Positions 1-8,011 of a DNA stretch of 64,000 nt are shown in pieces. The notes below the pieces were generated by a model, which searched no databases, had not been told where the DNA came from, and worked only from the letters and a program-made list of their open reading frames with translations. Each line of letters opens with the position of its first letter. Positions within the stretch are counted from its first letter, which is position 1. The translations under genes and the position numbers were made by a program. This stretch comes from Fibrobacteraceae bacterium (GTDB taxonomy: Bacteria; Fibrobacterota; Fibrobacteria; Fibrobacterales; Fibrobacteraceae): assembly GCA_017631885.1 (NCBI GenBank), contig JAGBSH010000028.1, positions 141,937 through 205,936 of the forward strand, read 5' to 3'.

Positions 1-19
1 TTAAACAAAAGGATTAACA

Positions 20-424
20 ATGTCAACTCTCTTTTGGATTGGAATTGTTTTACATGTTCTGCTTTGCTTGTTCCTTATTTTGCTCGTTTTAATTCAAAAC
101 GACAAAATGGGTGGACTTGCTGGTCTTGGTGGCATGACATCACAGTCTGCATTTTCAACAGCCGGAGCAGCAACATTTATCCAAAAACTGACTAAAATCG
201 TTGCGATTTTCTTTTTCATTCTTGTTTTTGCTTTAGGCTTTATCGCCTCTCGCCAGAGTAACGAAGGTCCAGTTTCTGACTTACGCCAATCTGCTACAGA
301 AACAAGTTCTGCTCAAGATGTCGTTGTTCCAGAATTACCTGCCGCAATGCCTGTAGCTCCAGAAGCTCCTGCAGCAGTTCCTGCTCAAGAACCTGCAGCT
401 CCGGCTCCAGTTCCAGCACAGTAA
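20..424 (+). CDS. secG: Protein translocase subunit SecG
   Basis: SecG is the small accessory subunit of the SecYEG channel in the inner membrane. The protein has two hydrophobic segments (about residues 4-23 and 52-75) separated by the conserved glycine-rich loop around GGLAGLGG, as the family requires. At 134 aa it is longer than many SecG proteins because of a Pro/Ala-rich tail (about 105-134) with PAAP-type repeats. An AAAGGA ribosome binding site lies about 7 nt before the ATG. A tRNA-Leu gene follows 23 nt after the stop, so the two may share a transcript. Identification is firm; the role of the tail is unknown. Confidence 0.93.
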   Translation: MSTLFWIGIVLHVLLCLFLILLVLIQNDKMGGLAGLGGMTSQSAFSTAGAATFIQKLTKIVAIFFFILVFALGFIASRQSNEGPVSDLRQSATETSSAQDVVVPELPAAMPVAPEAPAAVPAQEPAAPAPVPAQ

Positions 425-447
425 TTTTTGGATAGAGCTTTTGCTCT

Positions 448-531
448 GCGGTCGTGGTGGAATTGGTAGACACGCTAGCTTGAGGGGCTAGTGGGAGCAA
501 TCTCGTGACAGTTCAAGTCTGTCCGACCGCA
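448..531 (+). tRNA. tRNA-Leu(GAG), copy 1
   Basis: An 84-nt class II tRNA. The acceptor arm GCGGTCG pairs with CGACCGC, discriminator base A is at 531, the anticodon stem is CTAGC/GCTAG with loop TTGAGGG (anticodon GAG), and a long variable arm follows. CCA is not encoded. It is identical to the copy at 672-755. Confidence 0.97.
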
Positions 532-538
532 TTTAGAA

Positions 539-565
539 GACTTCAGATTTCTGAAGTCTTTTTTT
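539..565 (+). terminator. Intrinsic terminator after tRNA-Leu copy 1
   Basis: An 8-bp stem GACTTCAG/CTGAAGTC with a 4-nt loop is followed by seven T residues. It probably ends the secG-tRNA-Leu transcript. A near copy follows the second tRNA-Leu. Confidence 0.85.
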
Positions 566-620
566 ATTTTCCACTCCAAAAATATTTTCTAAAAATTTTT
601 GATTTTTTTTAAATAAACCA

Positions 621-650
621 TAGACAAAATAAATGAAATAACTATATTTG
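621..650 (+). promoter_or_regulatory. Promoter of tRNA-Leu copy 2
   Basis: TAGACA (621-626), a 16-nt spacer and TATATTTG (643-650) end 21 nt before the tRNA. The same architecture, TTGACA-16-TATATTTG, precedes tRNA-Asn at 52.9 kb, so the assignment is supported by internal comparison. Confidence 0.6.
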
Positions 651-671
651 TCTGCGTTCTGATTTTATCAC

Positions 672-755
672 GCGGTCGTGGTGGAATTGGTAGACACGCT
701 AGCTTGAGGGGCTAGTGGGAGCAATCTCGTGACAGTTCAAGTCTGTCCGACCGCA
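672..755 (+). tRNA. tRNA-Leu(GAG), copy 2
   Basis: Identical over 84 nt to the tRNA at 448-531, including anticodon GAG and the variable arm. Unlike copy 1 it has its own promoter-like sequence. The following terminator is also duplicated, while the sequence before the tRNA is unrelated. This looks like a tandem duplication of the tRNA-terminator cassette with a period of 224 nt. Confidence 0.97.
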
Positions 756-762
756 TTTAAAA

Positions 763-788
763 GGCTTCAGGTTTCTGAAGTCTTTTTT
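763..788 (+). terminator. Intrinsic terminator after tRNA-Leu copy 2
   Basis: Stem GGCTTCAG/CTGAAGTC with a GTTT loop followed by a T-run. It is a diverged copy of the terminator at 539-565. Confidence 0.8.
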
Positions 789-983
789 ATTTTTTCTTTC
801 TAATAAAATTTTTCAAAAAAATCATCCCCCTTAAAAGCGGCTTTTATTCTTGTTATTTAGAATCAGCATTAACTTATGCTGAATTATGTTTATCCTAGAT
901 TTCTGTATTTTATAAAATGAATTTTTTCATGGTTCTTTCCAAGAAATGCTTGTGAGAAAAATACAACCATTTCTGCCACATAC

Positions 984-1019
984 AAAAAAAATCCCTGTCA
1001 TAAAATGACAGGGATTTTT
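984..1019 (-). terminator. Intrinsic terminator of the der-plsY-gpsA cluster
   Basis: A 10-bp stem ATCCCTGTCA/TGACAGGGAT with loop TAAAA, flanked by A7 and T5 so that it can work in both directions. It lies 22 nt beyond the gpsA stop, and its longest U-run is on the minus-strand transcript. Confidence 0.85.
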
Positions 1020-1040
1020 CAATTTGAAATAAAATCCAAA

Positions 1041-2045
1041 TTACCAGATTTCTGATTTGAGTTCGCGACCCATAAGTTCACGAATAGATTCCAAAGCCGA
1101 TTTACCATTGAATAAAGATTCATAAATAGCATTGACTAAAGGCATTTCTACGCCTGATTTTTCAGCCAAAGCTTTTGCACTTCGACATGTCGGAACACCT
1201 TCTGCAATCATTTTCATGTCTTTTAAAATTTGGTCTAAAGATTCACCTTTACCAATGTGTTCGCCAACATAACGATTACGGCTATGTTCAGAAAGGCAAG
1301 TGACAATTAAATCACCCATCCCTGCAAGGCCAGCAAAAGTATGTGGGTTTGCGCCAAGCGCCATTCCTAAGCGGCACATTTCTGCTTGTCCACGAGTCAA
1401 AAGTGCAGCTCGCGTATTATCGCCAGCACCAAGACCATATAAAACACCACTAGCAATAGCTATCACGTTTTTAATAGAACCACAAATTTCAACGCCTACA
1501 ATGTCATCAGAAGTATAAACACGCATATAAGAATTGCTAAAAGCAAGTTGCACAAACTTTGCAGATTCTTCACATGGGCATGCAGCTACAATAGCTGTAT
1601 AGATACGGCGTGAAACTTCTTCGGCATGAGTCGGCCCACTAAATGCAACCATTTTTTCTGGCGTAAGCCAAGACACATTAGAAAGCAAAACTTCGCTCAT
1701 GCGCTGCAAAGTCGTTTCAAGAATGCCTTTTGTTGCACTAACCACTACTGCATTTTCTTTTGCTTTGCAAGTTCCAAGCGTTTTTGCCACACCTTCCATA
1801 AATTGTGAAGGCACAACAAGCAAAATTAAATCAGCATCGGCAACTACCGACTGCATATTTGTCGAATACGTAAATGATTCCGGGAAAATAACACCAGGCA
1901 ATTTATCTTTGTATTCTCTTTCTGTTGTCAATAAATCAACTTCTTCTTGAGAATGAGTCCAAAAAGAAAGACTATGACCATTATCATGCAATACTTGCCC
2001 AAGTGTAAGGCCCCAACCGCCAGTGCCAAGAACTGCTACTTTCAT
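1041..2045 (-). CDS. gpsA: Glycerol-3-phosphate dehydrogenase [NAD(P)+]
   Basis: GpsA reduces dihydroxyacetone phosphate to sn-glycerol 3-phosphate, the backbone for phospholipids. The N-terminal Rossmann motif VLGTGGWG and the substrate-domain motif EICGSIKNV, with its catalytic Lys, are present, as is the C-terminal LAGMGDLIVTC segment. I chose the start at MKVAVLG (334 aa) because GGAG lies about 9 nt upstream and it matches the family N-terminus; an in-frame ATG 21 nt earlier is less likely. It follows plsY, which uses its product, with a 35-nt gap, so both probably belong to one lipid-synthesis transcript with der. Confidence 0.95.
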   Translation of the reverse strand: MKVAVLGTGGWGLTLGQVLHDNGHSLSFWTHSQEEVDLLTTEREYKDKLPGVIFPESFTYSTNMQSVVADADLILLVVPSQFMEGVAKTLGTCKAKENAVVVSATKGILETTLQRMSEVLLSNVSWLTPEKMVAFSGPTHAEEVSRRIYTAIVAACPCEESAKFVQLAFSNSYMRVYTSDDIVGVEICGSIKNVIAIASGVLYGLGAGDNTRAALLTRGQAEMCRLGMALGANPHTFAGLAGMGDLIVTCLSEHSRNRYVGEHIGKGESLDQILKDMKMIAEGVPTCRSAKALAEKSGVEMPLVNAIYESLFNGKSALESIRELMGRELKSEIW

Positions 2046-2080
2046 AAAATCATCTCCAGTTTTCAATTTCTTAATTTATA

Positions 2081-2782
2081 TTAATTTTCAACAGAATCCG
2101 AATTCTTTTCTGCTGAAACTATTTCAGAATCTTTCGGTGTTTTTCTTTTTTTACCAAAACCATTTTCTGTTCCATTCATAAGCCTTTTAATATTGGCTTT
2201 ATGTTTATAGATAACAAAAACAGCAACCAAAAGGGTTGTTATACAAAGTCCCAAATTGATTTCATCTGGTGGAAACGGCAATTTAAAATACCCCATTGTA
2301 GAAAAAATTGCCAAAGCTAAACAACCACCTATACTACCTACAGAAACATATTTTGTAGTAACGACCAGAAGAATCCAAATTGCAAAACTAGCAAGAGCAG
2401 TAATTGGGCAAAGAGCTAAGAAAACGCCTAACGCGGTTAAAACGCCTTTTCCGCCACGAAAACCTGCAAAGCAAGTAAAACTATGCCCCAAAATAGCCAA
2501 AAGCCCAGCGACCAAAGGGAGCCAATCATACGAAGGCTCAAACGCTTCAACCATTTTCATTGCAATAAACGGAGCAAAAAAGCCCTTGCCTAAATCAACA
2601 AAGACAACTGGCAAAGCAGGCTTCCAGCCAAGTACTCTAAAAACGTTTGTTAGACCTGCGTTCTTGCTGCCGTAATGACGGATGTCTATTCCGCGTGTGA
2701 TTTTTGCGACCCAAACCGCTGTTGGAATCGACCCCAGCAGATACGCTATTGGAAGACAAAGTAAACTGTTCAAGATCTTCAT
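2081..2782 (-). CDS. plsY: Glycerol-3-phosphate acyltransferase PlsY
   Basis: PlsY moves an acyl group from acyl phosphate to glycerol 3-phosphate in the inner membrane. All three family motifs are visible: GSIPTAVWVAK near the N-terminus, HYGSKNAGLTNVFR, and GHSFTCFAGFRGGKGV. About five membrane segments precede a charged, Lys-rich cytoplasmic tail of about 40 residues. The gene begins inside the 3' end of der. The ATG has AAAGG touching it, so translation may instead begin at the TTG three codons later, where AAAGGA would be well spaced. gpsA, the supplier of its substrate, lies downstream. Confidence 0.93.
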   Translation of the reverse strand: MKILNSLLCLPIAYLLGSIPTAVWVAKITRGIDIRHYGSKNAGLTNVFRVLGWKPALPVVFVDLGKGFFAPFIAMKMVEAFEPSYDWLPLVAGLLAILGHSFTCFAGFRGGKGVLTALGVFLALCPITALASFAIWILLVVTTKYVSVGSIGGCLALAIFSTMGYFKLPFPPDEINLGLCITTLLVAVFVIYKHKANIKRLMNGTENGFGKKRKTPKDSEIVSAEKNSDSVEN

Positions 2783-4115
2783 CCTTTCTTAAGATTAATT
2801 TTTGATCAAAATTTAAACGCAATGGAGCACCCATTAACTGAAACTCTTCAAAGAAACGTTTCATTAAAAAGCGCTTATAGGATTCATCTACAAGTTCTGG
2901 TGTTCTCGTTTCAATAGAAATAACCGGTGGTTCTACCATCACCTGACAAGCACGCTTTAAAACAACTGCCCTTGATTGTCGGCTTGGGTGCGGGTTTTGC
3001 TGCATAAGATTAGAAAAAACTTCTGCAAGGCGTTCACGCCCAATAACACGGTGGCAATTTTCATAAACCGTTCTAATTTCTTGAATCACACGATGAAGGC
3101 GTTGGCCTTCTTTTGCGCTAATTGAAAGAATCGGTACATATTCTAAAAGCGGTTCTCGTTCAAGAATATCTTTTACAATGTGATCAAAAGATTTTTCTGT
3201 TTTGTTGGGTAAAATATCCCACTTGTTCAGCAAGATAATAAGGCCTTTACCTGCTTTTCGGATTTCTGTAATAATGCGGAAATCTTGAACTTCAAGACCA
3301 CGCGTAACATCTAAAACTAAAAGAGAAAGGTCAGATCGGCGCACACTTTCTAATGTTCGCATATTACTGAAATATTCTACTTCATCAGAAACTTTTGCTT
3401 TTTTACGAAGCCCAGCCGTATCAGTTACAACATAACGCACACCGTTTACCTTAAATTCACAGTCAATAGAATCGCGTGTTGTACCAGGAATATCAGAAAC
3501 AACAGCTCTATCTTCACCAAGTAAACGATTCAAAAGAGTACTTTTACCAGCATTAGGCCTACCAAGAATTGCAAAACGAATTGGCCTGTCTTCTTGCTTT
3601 GTAGAAACCCCACCCTTTGGAAAAAGCCCAATAACTTCGTCTAAAAGAGAAAGGCAAGCATACCCTGTTAAAGCACTGATTGAACGCGGAGCACCAAGAC
3701 CTAAAGAAAGAAATTCCCAAGCTTCGTTACGGTGAGCGATATCTTCACCTTTATTTGCTACAAGAATCACTTGTTTTTCAAGACGCTTGACCATTTTGGC
3801 AAATTGAAGGTCTAATTCTGTTACGCCTACACGAATATCGACCATAAAAAGAACAACATCAGCATCTTCAACTGCGGCAAAAATCTGATTACGAACACTT
3901 TCTGCTAAAACATCAATAGAATCATCTGGCAAAAAACCACCAGTATCCACTAAAATAAAATCCCTATCTTTATGATGGGCGGTTTGGTAATGGCGGTCAC
4001 GAGTAACACCTTCTCTATCGCTAACAACTGCTGCACGCCTAGAAAGGATTCTGTTGAAAAGCGAAGACTTTCCAACGTTTGGACGGCCAACAATACAAAC
4101 TACAGGCAATTTCAT
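2637..4115 (-). CDS. der: Ribosome-assembly GTPase Der (EngA)
   Basis: Der is a tandem-G-domain GTPase needed for maturation of the 50S ribosomal subunit. Two P-loops are seen, GRPNVGKSS near the N-terminus and GRPNAGKST near residue 180, each with DTAG/DTGG and NKWD/NKGE motifs, followed by the KH-like domain ending around APLRLNFD. About 45 residues after that are low in similarity to the family and are encoded in the 146 nt that overlap plsY in another frame. There is no Shine-Dalgarno sequence; TATATT lies exactly 7 nt before the ATG, suggesting a leaderless mRNA. Identification is sure, the tail is not. Confidence 0.93.
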   Translation of the reverse strand: MKLPVVCIVGRPNVGKSSLFNRILSRRAAVVSDREGVTRDRHYQTAHHKDRDFILVDTGGFLPDDSIDVLAESVRNQIFAAVEDADVVLFMVDIRVGVTELDLQFAKMVKRLEKQVILVANKGEDIAHRNEAWEFLSLGLGAPRSISALTGYACLSLLDEVIGLFPKGGVSTKQEDRPIRFAILGRPNAGKSTLLNRLLGEDRAVVSDIPGTTRDSIDCEFKVNGVRYVVTDTAGLRKKAKVSDEVEYFSNMRTLESVRRSDLSLLVLDVTRGLEVQDFRIITEIRKAGKGLIILLNKWDILPNKTEKSFDHIVKDILEREPLLEYVPILSISAKEGQRLHRVIQEIRTVYENCHRVIGRERLAEVFSNLMQQNPHPSRQSRAVVLKRACQVMVEPPVISIETRTPELVDESYKRFLMKRFFEEFQLMGAPLRLNFDQKLILRKDEDLEQFTLSSNSVSAGVDSNSGLGRKNHTRNRHPSLRQQERRSNKRF

Positions 4116-4128
4116 ACGTTAAAATATA
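4116..4128 (-). promoter_or_regulatory. -10 element of der
   Basis: TATATT (4128-4123 on the minus strand) is followed by exactly 7 nt and the der ATG, with no Shine-Dalgarno sequence. Transcription starting about 7 nt after the hexamer would begin at the start codon. Confidence 0.45.
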
Positions 4129-4223
4129 GCAACTTAATTTTAAGTGCTTTATTTTGAACCAGCCTTTTCTTTGGAGAATAGGTATTTATTTCAAAGTCTT
4201 CTTTTTTTATATTTGAACTTGCA

Positions 4224-5135
4224 ATGCAAAAATGGTCTCTAGTTTTTTTGGCAATTTTACTTTTCCAAAGTTTTTCAAATGCCCAATTTTTACAAATTCG
4301 AGGGGCATTTGTGCCAACTTCTACCTACCATGAAAAATCAGGTGATGCTATTCCAAAATCAGAGACAAACTTTAGAAAAATCCAATTTTCAACAGGAATG
4401 CCTTTTTATTTTAAACGCGATTCTGTTGAAAAAACATTCTCCATGTGGATGGGAATTTTAACAGGGAGTTTTACTCATTTACCATTCAAAAATATTCCAA
4501 ACGATTACCCAGAAGAAGTTGTTCAAGCTTTACTTATGCTAAATAACATCCAAAAATTAAAAGGTGAAAATTATTTAAGTTTTTCGTTTGGTGGAGGCGT
4601 TATGGGAGAACGCGAACATTTAAATGAAAATACCGTTATTTATATGACAGGTTTAAATTACTACCATCGATTTTGGAACAGATTAGAACTTGGTGGTGGT
4701 TTATTTATCACAAATATGTTTGGTCATATCTTTATTTACCCTATGCCACATTTTCAATTTTCTTTAGGCAAACAAACTGTGTTTTTATTCAACCAAAGTG
4801 AAACTTCTGTAAAGCACCATTTTAATGATGTTTTCACACTTGGTTTAATTTATGAGGGTGACGGAACGCTGACACTTGTAGAGCGCCACGACGAAGACGG
4901 AAAAAGAGAAAAAAAATTATTCCAAGCGGGGCAACAAATTTTTGGTTTAAAACCTGAATTTGCTTTCAAAAAAGGAAAATATGGTATAACCTCTACCTTT
5001 GGTTATGCTTATAACAGAAATTACAGGCTCATTGACCGTAAATTTATCCGCTTTTTAGGTTCTATTTTCAGAGATTCTCCTTATACAGAAAGAGAACCTT
5101 ATTTTTCATTGCAACTGAAGTATCGTTTTTTCTAA
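4224..5135 (+). CDS. Putative outer-membrane beta-barrel protein
   Basis: I do not recognise a named family. The 303-aa protein starts with a clear signal peptide (hydrophobic core VFLAILLFQSF, cleavage likely after SNA). The rest alternates short polar and aromatic stretches as in beta-barrels and ends in YRFF, a C-terminal aromatic typical of Bam-inserted proteins. TATATTTG lies 10 nt before the ATG with no ribosome binding site. It is divergent from der and followed 29 nt later by a lipoprotein gene, probably co-transcribed. Confidence 0.6.
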   Translation: MQKWSLVFLAILLFQSFSNAQFLQIRGAFVPTSTYHEKSGDAIPKSETNFRKIQFSTGMPFYFKRDSVEKTFSMWMGILTGSFTHLPFKNIPNDYPEEVVQALLMLNNIQKLKGENYLSFSFGGGVMGEREHLNENTVIYMTGLNYYHRFWNRLELGGGLFITNMFGHIFIYPMPHFQFSLGKQTVFLFNQSETSVKHHFNDVFTLGLIYEGDGTLTLVERHDEDGKREKKLFQAGQQIFGLKPEFAFKKGKYGITSTFGYAYNRNYRLIDRKFIRFLGSIFRDSPYTEREPYFSLQLKYRFF

Positions 5136-5164
5136 TTTCAAATAGAACATTCACTTTATAAAAT

Positions 5165-5668
5165 ATGACAACAAAATTCACAAGCAAAATAAAAATCGCA
5201 GTTGTTTTTTTAACGCTGCTTTTTTCTGCTTGTTCTGAAATCAATAGCGGTTGGGAAATTGATGGAGGGGGGTATGTCAAATACCAAGTCAATGGTGGCG
5301 ATAGTAAACAAATAGAACTCCACCCAAATGATGTGACACTCCCCGCTTACGGCAGGCATTATATCAGTTTAGAAACTAGAGAAGAAGAAAGTAAATACGG
5401 AGATAGAATCGCTTTTTTAGTAGCCGAACCGACCCTTGGAAAAAATCCAATAGTTAGCAATTACACATGGCTCATTTTACAGTACGGCCCAAAAGCAACT
5501 GCTATCCCAGAATCTAGTTTTGTAACTATTGATCAAAAAGACGATTCCACCTGGACCGGGAATTTTAACTTGCTTTTTCCAAACTGCGAAACAGGAACTT
5601 GCCTTGAAAATAAAACCGTTAAAGTAACTGGAAGATTCCGCTATTGGCCAGACCCAGACGATGATTGA
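5165..5668 (+). CDS. Hypothetical lipoprotein
   Basis: A 167-aa protein with a signal peptide and lipobox LFSAC (Cys near residue 23), so likely anchored in the outer membrane. The mature part is short and mostly beta-predicted, with a Cys pair in CETGTC and an acidic DPDDD end. It has no recognisable domain. Its last 28 nt overlap the convergent gene at 5641-6303. Confidence 0.65.
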   Translation: MTTKFTSKIKIAVVFLTLLFSACSEINSGWEIDGGGYVKYQVNGGDSKQIELHPNDVTLPAYGRHYISLETREEESKYGDRIAFLVAEPTLGKNPIVSNYTWLILQYGPKATAIPESSFVTIDQKDDSTWTGNFNLLFPNCETGTCLENKTVKVTGRFRYWPDPDDD

Positions 5669-6303
5669 ATCTGGTATAATTTTTGTTCTTCTTTTACAAG
5701 TGTAGAAACCAACAAGCCATAATACCAGATAGCAAGTAAAAACAAAAATTCTAAAATAAAAACGGCAAGCCAATATTTAAATGTGCTGAAAATAAAAAAA
5801 CACAAAAACACACAAGCAGCGTTTTGCCATAAAAAAAATCGACGTGTTAAAAATTTACTTATAGACATTTCATTTGCTAAACATTCTTTTTCAAAATAAT
5901 GCAACGCACTTTTTAAATAAAACGCATGAAATAAAATTCCAAACCCAGGAATCAAAGAAGTAGGCAAAGCATGAAAAGCTGAAATTTTCCCTGCCTTTCT
6001 GTTTTTTATAAAACAAGAAAACCAACGTCCCCAAAAAAGTAAGCCTATTAAAAAAGTAAACGTCCAAACGCCTACAAGAATAGCTACTGCCAAAAAACCA
6101 ACTCTACCTATTATCGGCTCTATCAAGTCCATAGAAAGAGTACCATAAAAACCTTCGCTTAAGTCGCCACTCCATGTTTCTGGCAAAACAGAAAGTCCCC
6201 AAAAAAGCAATGTTAATAAAACAAGAACAATAAGGCTTACCACAAAGAAAAGCCAAATAGAAATTATCGCTTTCCGCCCATTTTTACTATTATCAATCAT
6301 CAT
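5641..6303 (-). CDS. Hypothetical multi-pass membrane protein
   Basis: A 220-aa protein with about five hydrophobic segments, some Trp/Phe-rich, and no motif I can name. Its ATG overlaps the stop of the preceding small gene (6300-6491), so it is likely translationally coupled and the last member of the lipoprotein array. The 3' end overlaps the convergent lipoprotein gene by 28 nt. Confidence 0.6.
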   Translation of the reverse strand: MMIDNSKNGRKAIISIWLFFVVSLIVLVLLTLLFWGLSVLPETWSGDLSEGFYGTLSMDLIEPIIGRVGFLAVAILVGVWTFTFLIGLLFWGRWFSCFIKNRKAGKISAFHALPTSLIPGFGILFHAFYLKSALHYFEKECLANEMSISKFLTRRFFLWQNAACVFLCFFIFSTFKYWLAVFILEFLFLLAIWYYGLLVSTLVKEEQKLYQIQSSSGSGQ

Positions 6304-6491
6304 TCAAAAGATAATAAGATTTTGACCTCATGATATTTTTCTAAATAATCAATCCATTTTTTTAATAAATCATCAGAAGAACTTTTAAAAATCTTAGGTT
6401 CTTTACCCCAAAGAATATTCCCTTCTTTATCATACATAACAATTTTTCTATTCAACCGATGGGTAAGATTCCTCTTCTGAAATGGCTTCAT
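6300..6491 (-). CDS. Small protein, divergent member of the array family
   Basis: A 63-aa protein that starts inside the 3' end of the lipoprotein gene at 6448-7704. Its segment YDKEGNILWGKEPKI resembles IDSEENVLFGKVPSV of the small protein at 7706-8011, including the D-(K/S)-E-x-N-(I/V)-L-x-G-K-x-P pattern, which suggests a third, diverged copy of the same family. The N-terminal 18 residues overlap lipoprotein code and may not be translated; an internal ATG at 6437 is an alternative start. Function unknown. Confidence 0.5.
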   Translation of the reverse strand: MKPFQKRNLTHRLNRKIVMYDKEGNILWGKEPKIFKSSSDDLLKKWIDYLEKYHEVKILLSFE

Positions 6492-7704
6492 CTAAATCTT
6501 TTAGAGGGAATTTCAGAAGAGCCTCCTTGTTCGCCACATATAGTGTATCCCCAATTGCTACCATACCATGAGACGACCCATGAGCTAAGCAAATCATACT
6601 AGGGCAAAAATTACCAAAAATCTCTCGCCAGCCCTTTTTCTCGTTTCCATAGGGGGGGCCGTAGTCCCCCATATAAACACTAGGCCAAGGCGGTGAACTA
6701 CCCACAATAAAAAGATGTTTTCCATCTGACGCTAGAGCATATCGATTGCTGGGGACATTTTTGTAAGTCAAATATCCATAGGGCGTGTCATCGGTACCAA
6801 TCACACTGTCTATAGGATTCCAACTATCAAGTGCCTCGTCATATTCCAATACATCAGATGAAGATTTCTCGCCAATCGCATATATTTTTCCTTTATGAAC
6901 CACAATGTCCAACGCGTAATCATTTGTATCATAAGCGGGAACCCATGTTGCCCAACTTGGGATTGGGATTTTCGCCATCCTTTTCCAACTACCGTCATAA
7001 CGCCACATTCCACGATGTCCACTAATGGTGTAAAGCTTTCCATTTAGTTCTACACCCTTGTTAAATTGCATTGGGTATTCTTTGGATGAATCATAATCGT
7101 AGGTAATGTCCACCCAACCTGTATCCGTTTGCATTTTATACGCAATCTTTATGACTTCGCTACGCCTATCCGTGCTGTCCTCGTACCCTGCAAAACATAC
7201 AACAGGGCGACCTTGGTAAATGGCGATTCCATAAACGTTGTAATACGCAAGCGAATCAAACGGCAACTGATAAATCTCATCCCATGTGCTGCGGTCAAAA
7301 TCGTATTTAAGCACCTTGCCACTAAGCTGTGTTCCTGCATAAAGACCAGTGGAATCGCCATACACATAGCGAATCCATTCTGAACTAGAGAGCGTGTCCC
7401 AATGAGTTGATCCAATCTCTGAAGCAAAAACCCTTGGAGTGTAGGTGACAGAACCAGGAGAAGTGTATTGATTACTTGACCAGTGATTATCAACTAAAAC
7501 AATCCTATTTCCAACATGATAGATATCCTCCAAGCCTCCAAACGACTTGGAATCATCCAGCATTGGAATAAAATCACCCTTACGCCAACCAAAATCTGGA
7601 CGATCATCATACTTATGAAACTTATCGAAGTCATCTGGCTTTGAGGGATTATCGGAACAAGCAAAAAAAACTATTGTTAAAAAGAGGAGGAATAGATATT
7701 TCAT
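6448..7704 (-). CDS. Propeller-like lipoprotein, array copy 2
   Basis: A 418-aa lipoprotein with lipobox VFFAC. It is a paralogue of the protein at 7992-9251: both begin with a (D/M)FGW or MGW(R) segment after the lipobox, share TYxPRxFxSxIGSxxWDTL, MGDYGxPYGN, KGWR and a closing IGDTxY...DLDxAI segment. Repeated short beta-type blocks with Gly/Trp/Asp suggest a Kelch-like beta-propeller on the cell surface; this is inference. The start MKYLFLL was chosen because GGGGA lies about 8 nt upstream. The next small gene begins within its 3' end. Confidence 0.65.
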   Translation of the reverse strand: MKYLFLLFLTIVFFACSDNPSKPDDFDKFHKYDDRPDFGWRKGDFIPMLDDSKSFGGLEDIYHVGNRIVLVDNHWSSNQYTSPGSVTYTPRVFASEIGSTHWDTLSSSEWIRYVYGDSTGLYAGTQLSGKVLKYDFDRSTWDEIYQLPFDSLAYYNVYGIAIYQGRPVVCFAGYEDSTDRRSEVIKIAYKMQTDTGWVDITYDYDSSKEYPMQFNKGVELNGKLYTISGHRGMWRYDGSWKRMAKIPIPSWATWVPAYDTNDYALDIVVHKGKIYAIGEKSSSDVLEYDEALDSWNPIDSVIGTDDTPYGYLTYKNVPSNRYALASDGKHLFIVGSSPPWPSVYMGDYGPPYGNEKKGWREIFGNFCPSMICLAHGSSHGMVAIGDTLYVANKEALLKFPLKDLDEAISEEESYPSVE

Positions 7705-7705
7705 A

Positions 7706-8011
7706 CTAGAATCCCCATGCATATTGTGGCGTAATTAAAGTTTGCTCATTATAAGATTTACATTCATCTACAGAAGGAACCTTACCGAAAAGGACATTTT
7801 CTTCAGAATCAATCAAAGCAACTCCACAAACTAATTTATCAAAAATACTCCAATCTGTTAAATGAAGGCCAATGTTTCCTTCAACAACAGACTCATTCGG
7901 GTAAAGCAAGTATTCATCAAAATACATATCTAATTCCCAAACATTTTCACCAACGTTTTTAAGGCTAGGTTTAGACACTGGGGTGTACCAATCACTGTTC
8001 CCAATATCCAA
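7706..8011 (-). CDS. Small protein of the lipoprotein array, full-length copy
   Basis: A 101-aa protein beginning with a TTG codon inside the 3' end of the upstream lipoprotein gene (20-nt overlap). No signal peptide or known domain is visible. Residues about 28-97 are almost identical to the small protein at 9253-9480. The two DNA copies differ at roughly ten of 212 positions, of which only one changes an amino acid, so the reading frame appears to be maintained by selection. Start position is uncertain. It probably acts with the neighbouring lipoproteins. Confidence 0.55.
   Translation of the reverse strand: MDIGNSDWYTPVSKPSLKNVGENVWELDMYFDEYLLYPNESVVEGNIGLHLTDWSIFDKLVCGVALIDSEENVLFGKVPSVDECKSYNEQTLITPQYAWGF
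7719..7930 (-). repeat. 212-bp dispersed repeat, unit B
   Basis: Aligns without gaps to 9266-9477, same orientation, with about 95% identity by eye. It covers nearly all of the shared part of the small-protein genes. Confidence 0.9.

Noticed and set aside
2256..2675. Plus-strand open frame of 139 codons
   Set aside because: Antisense shadow of plsY; no family features and no ribosome binding site.
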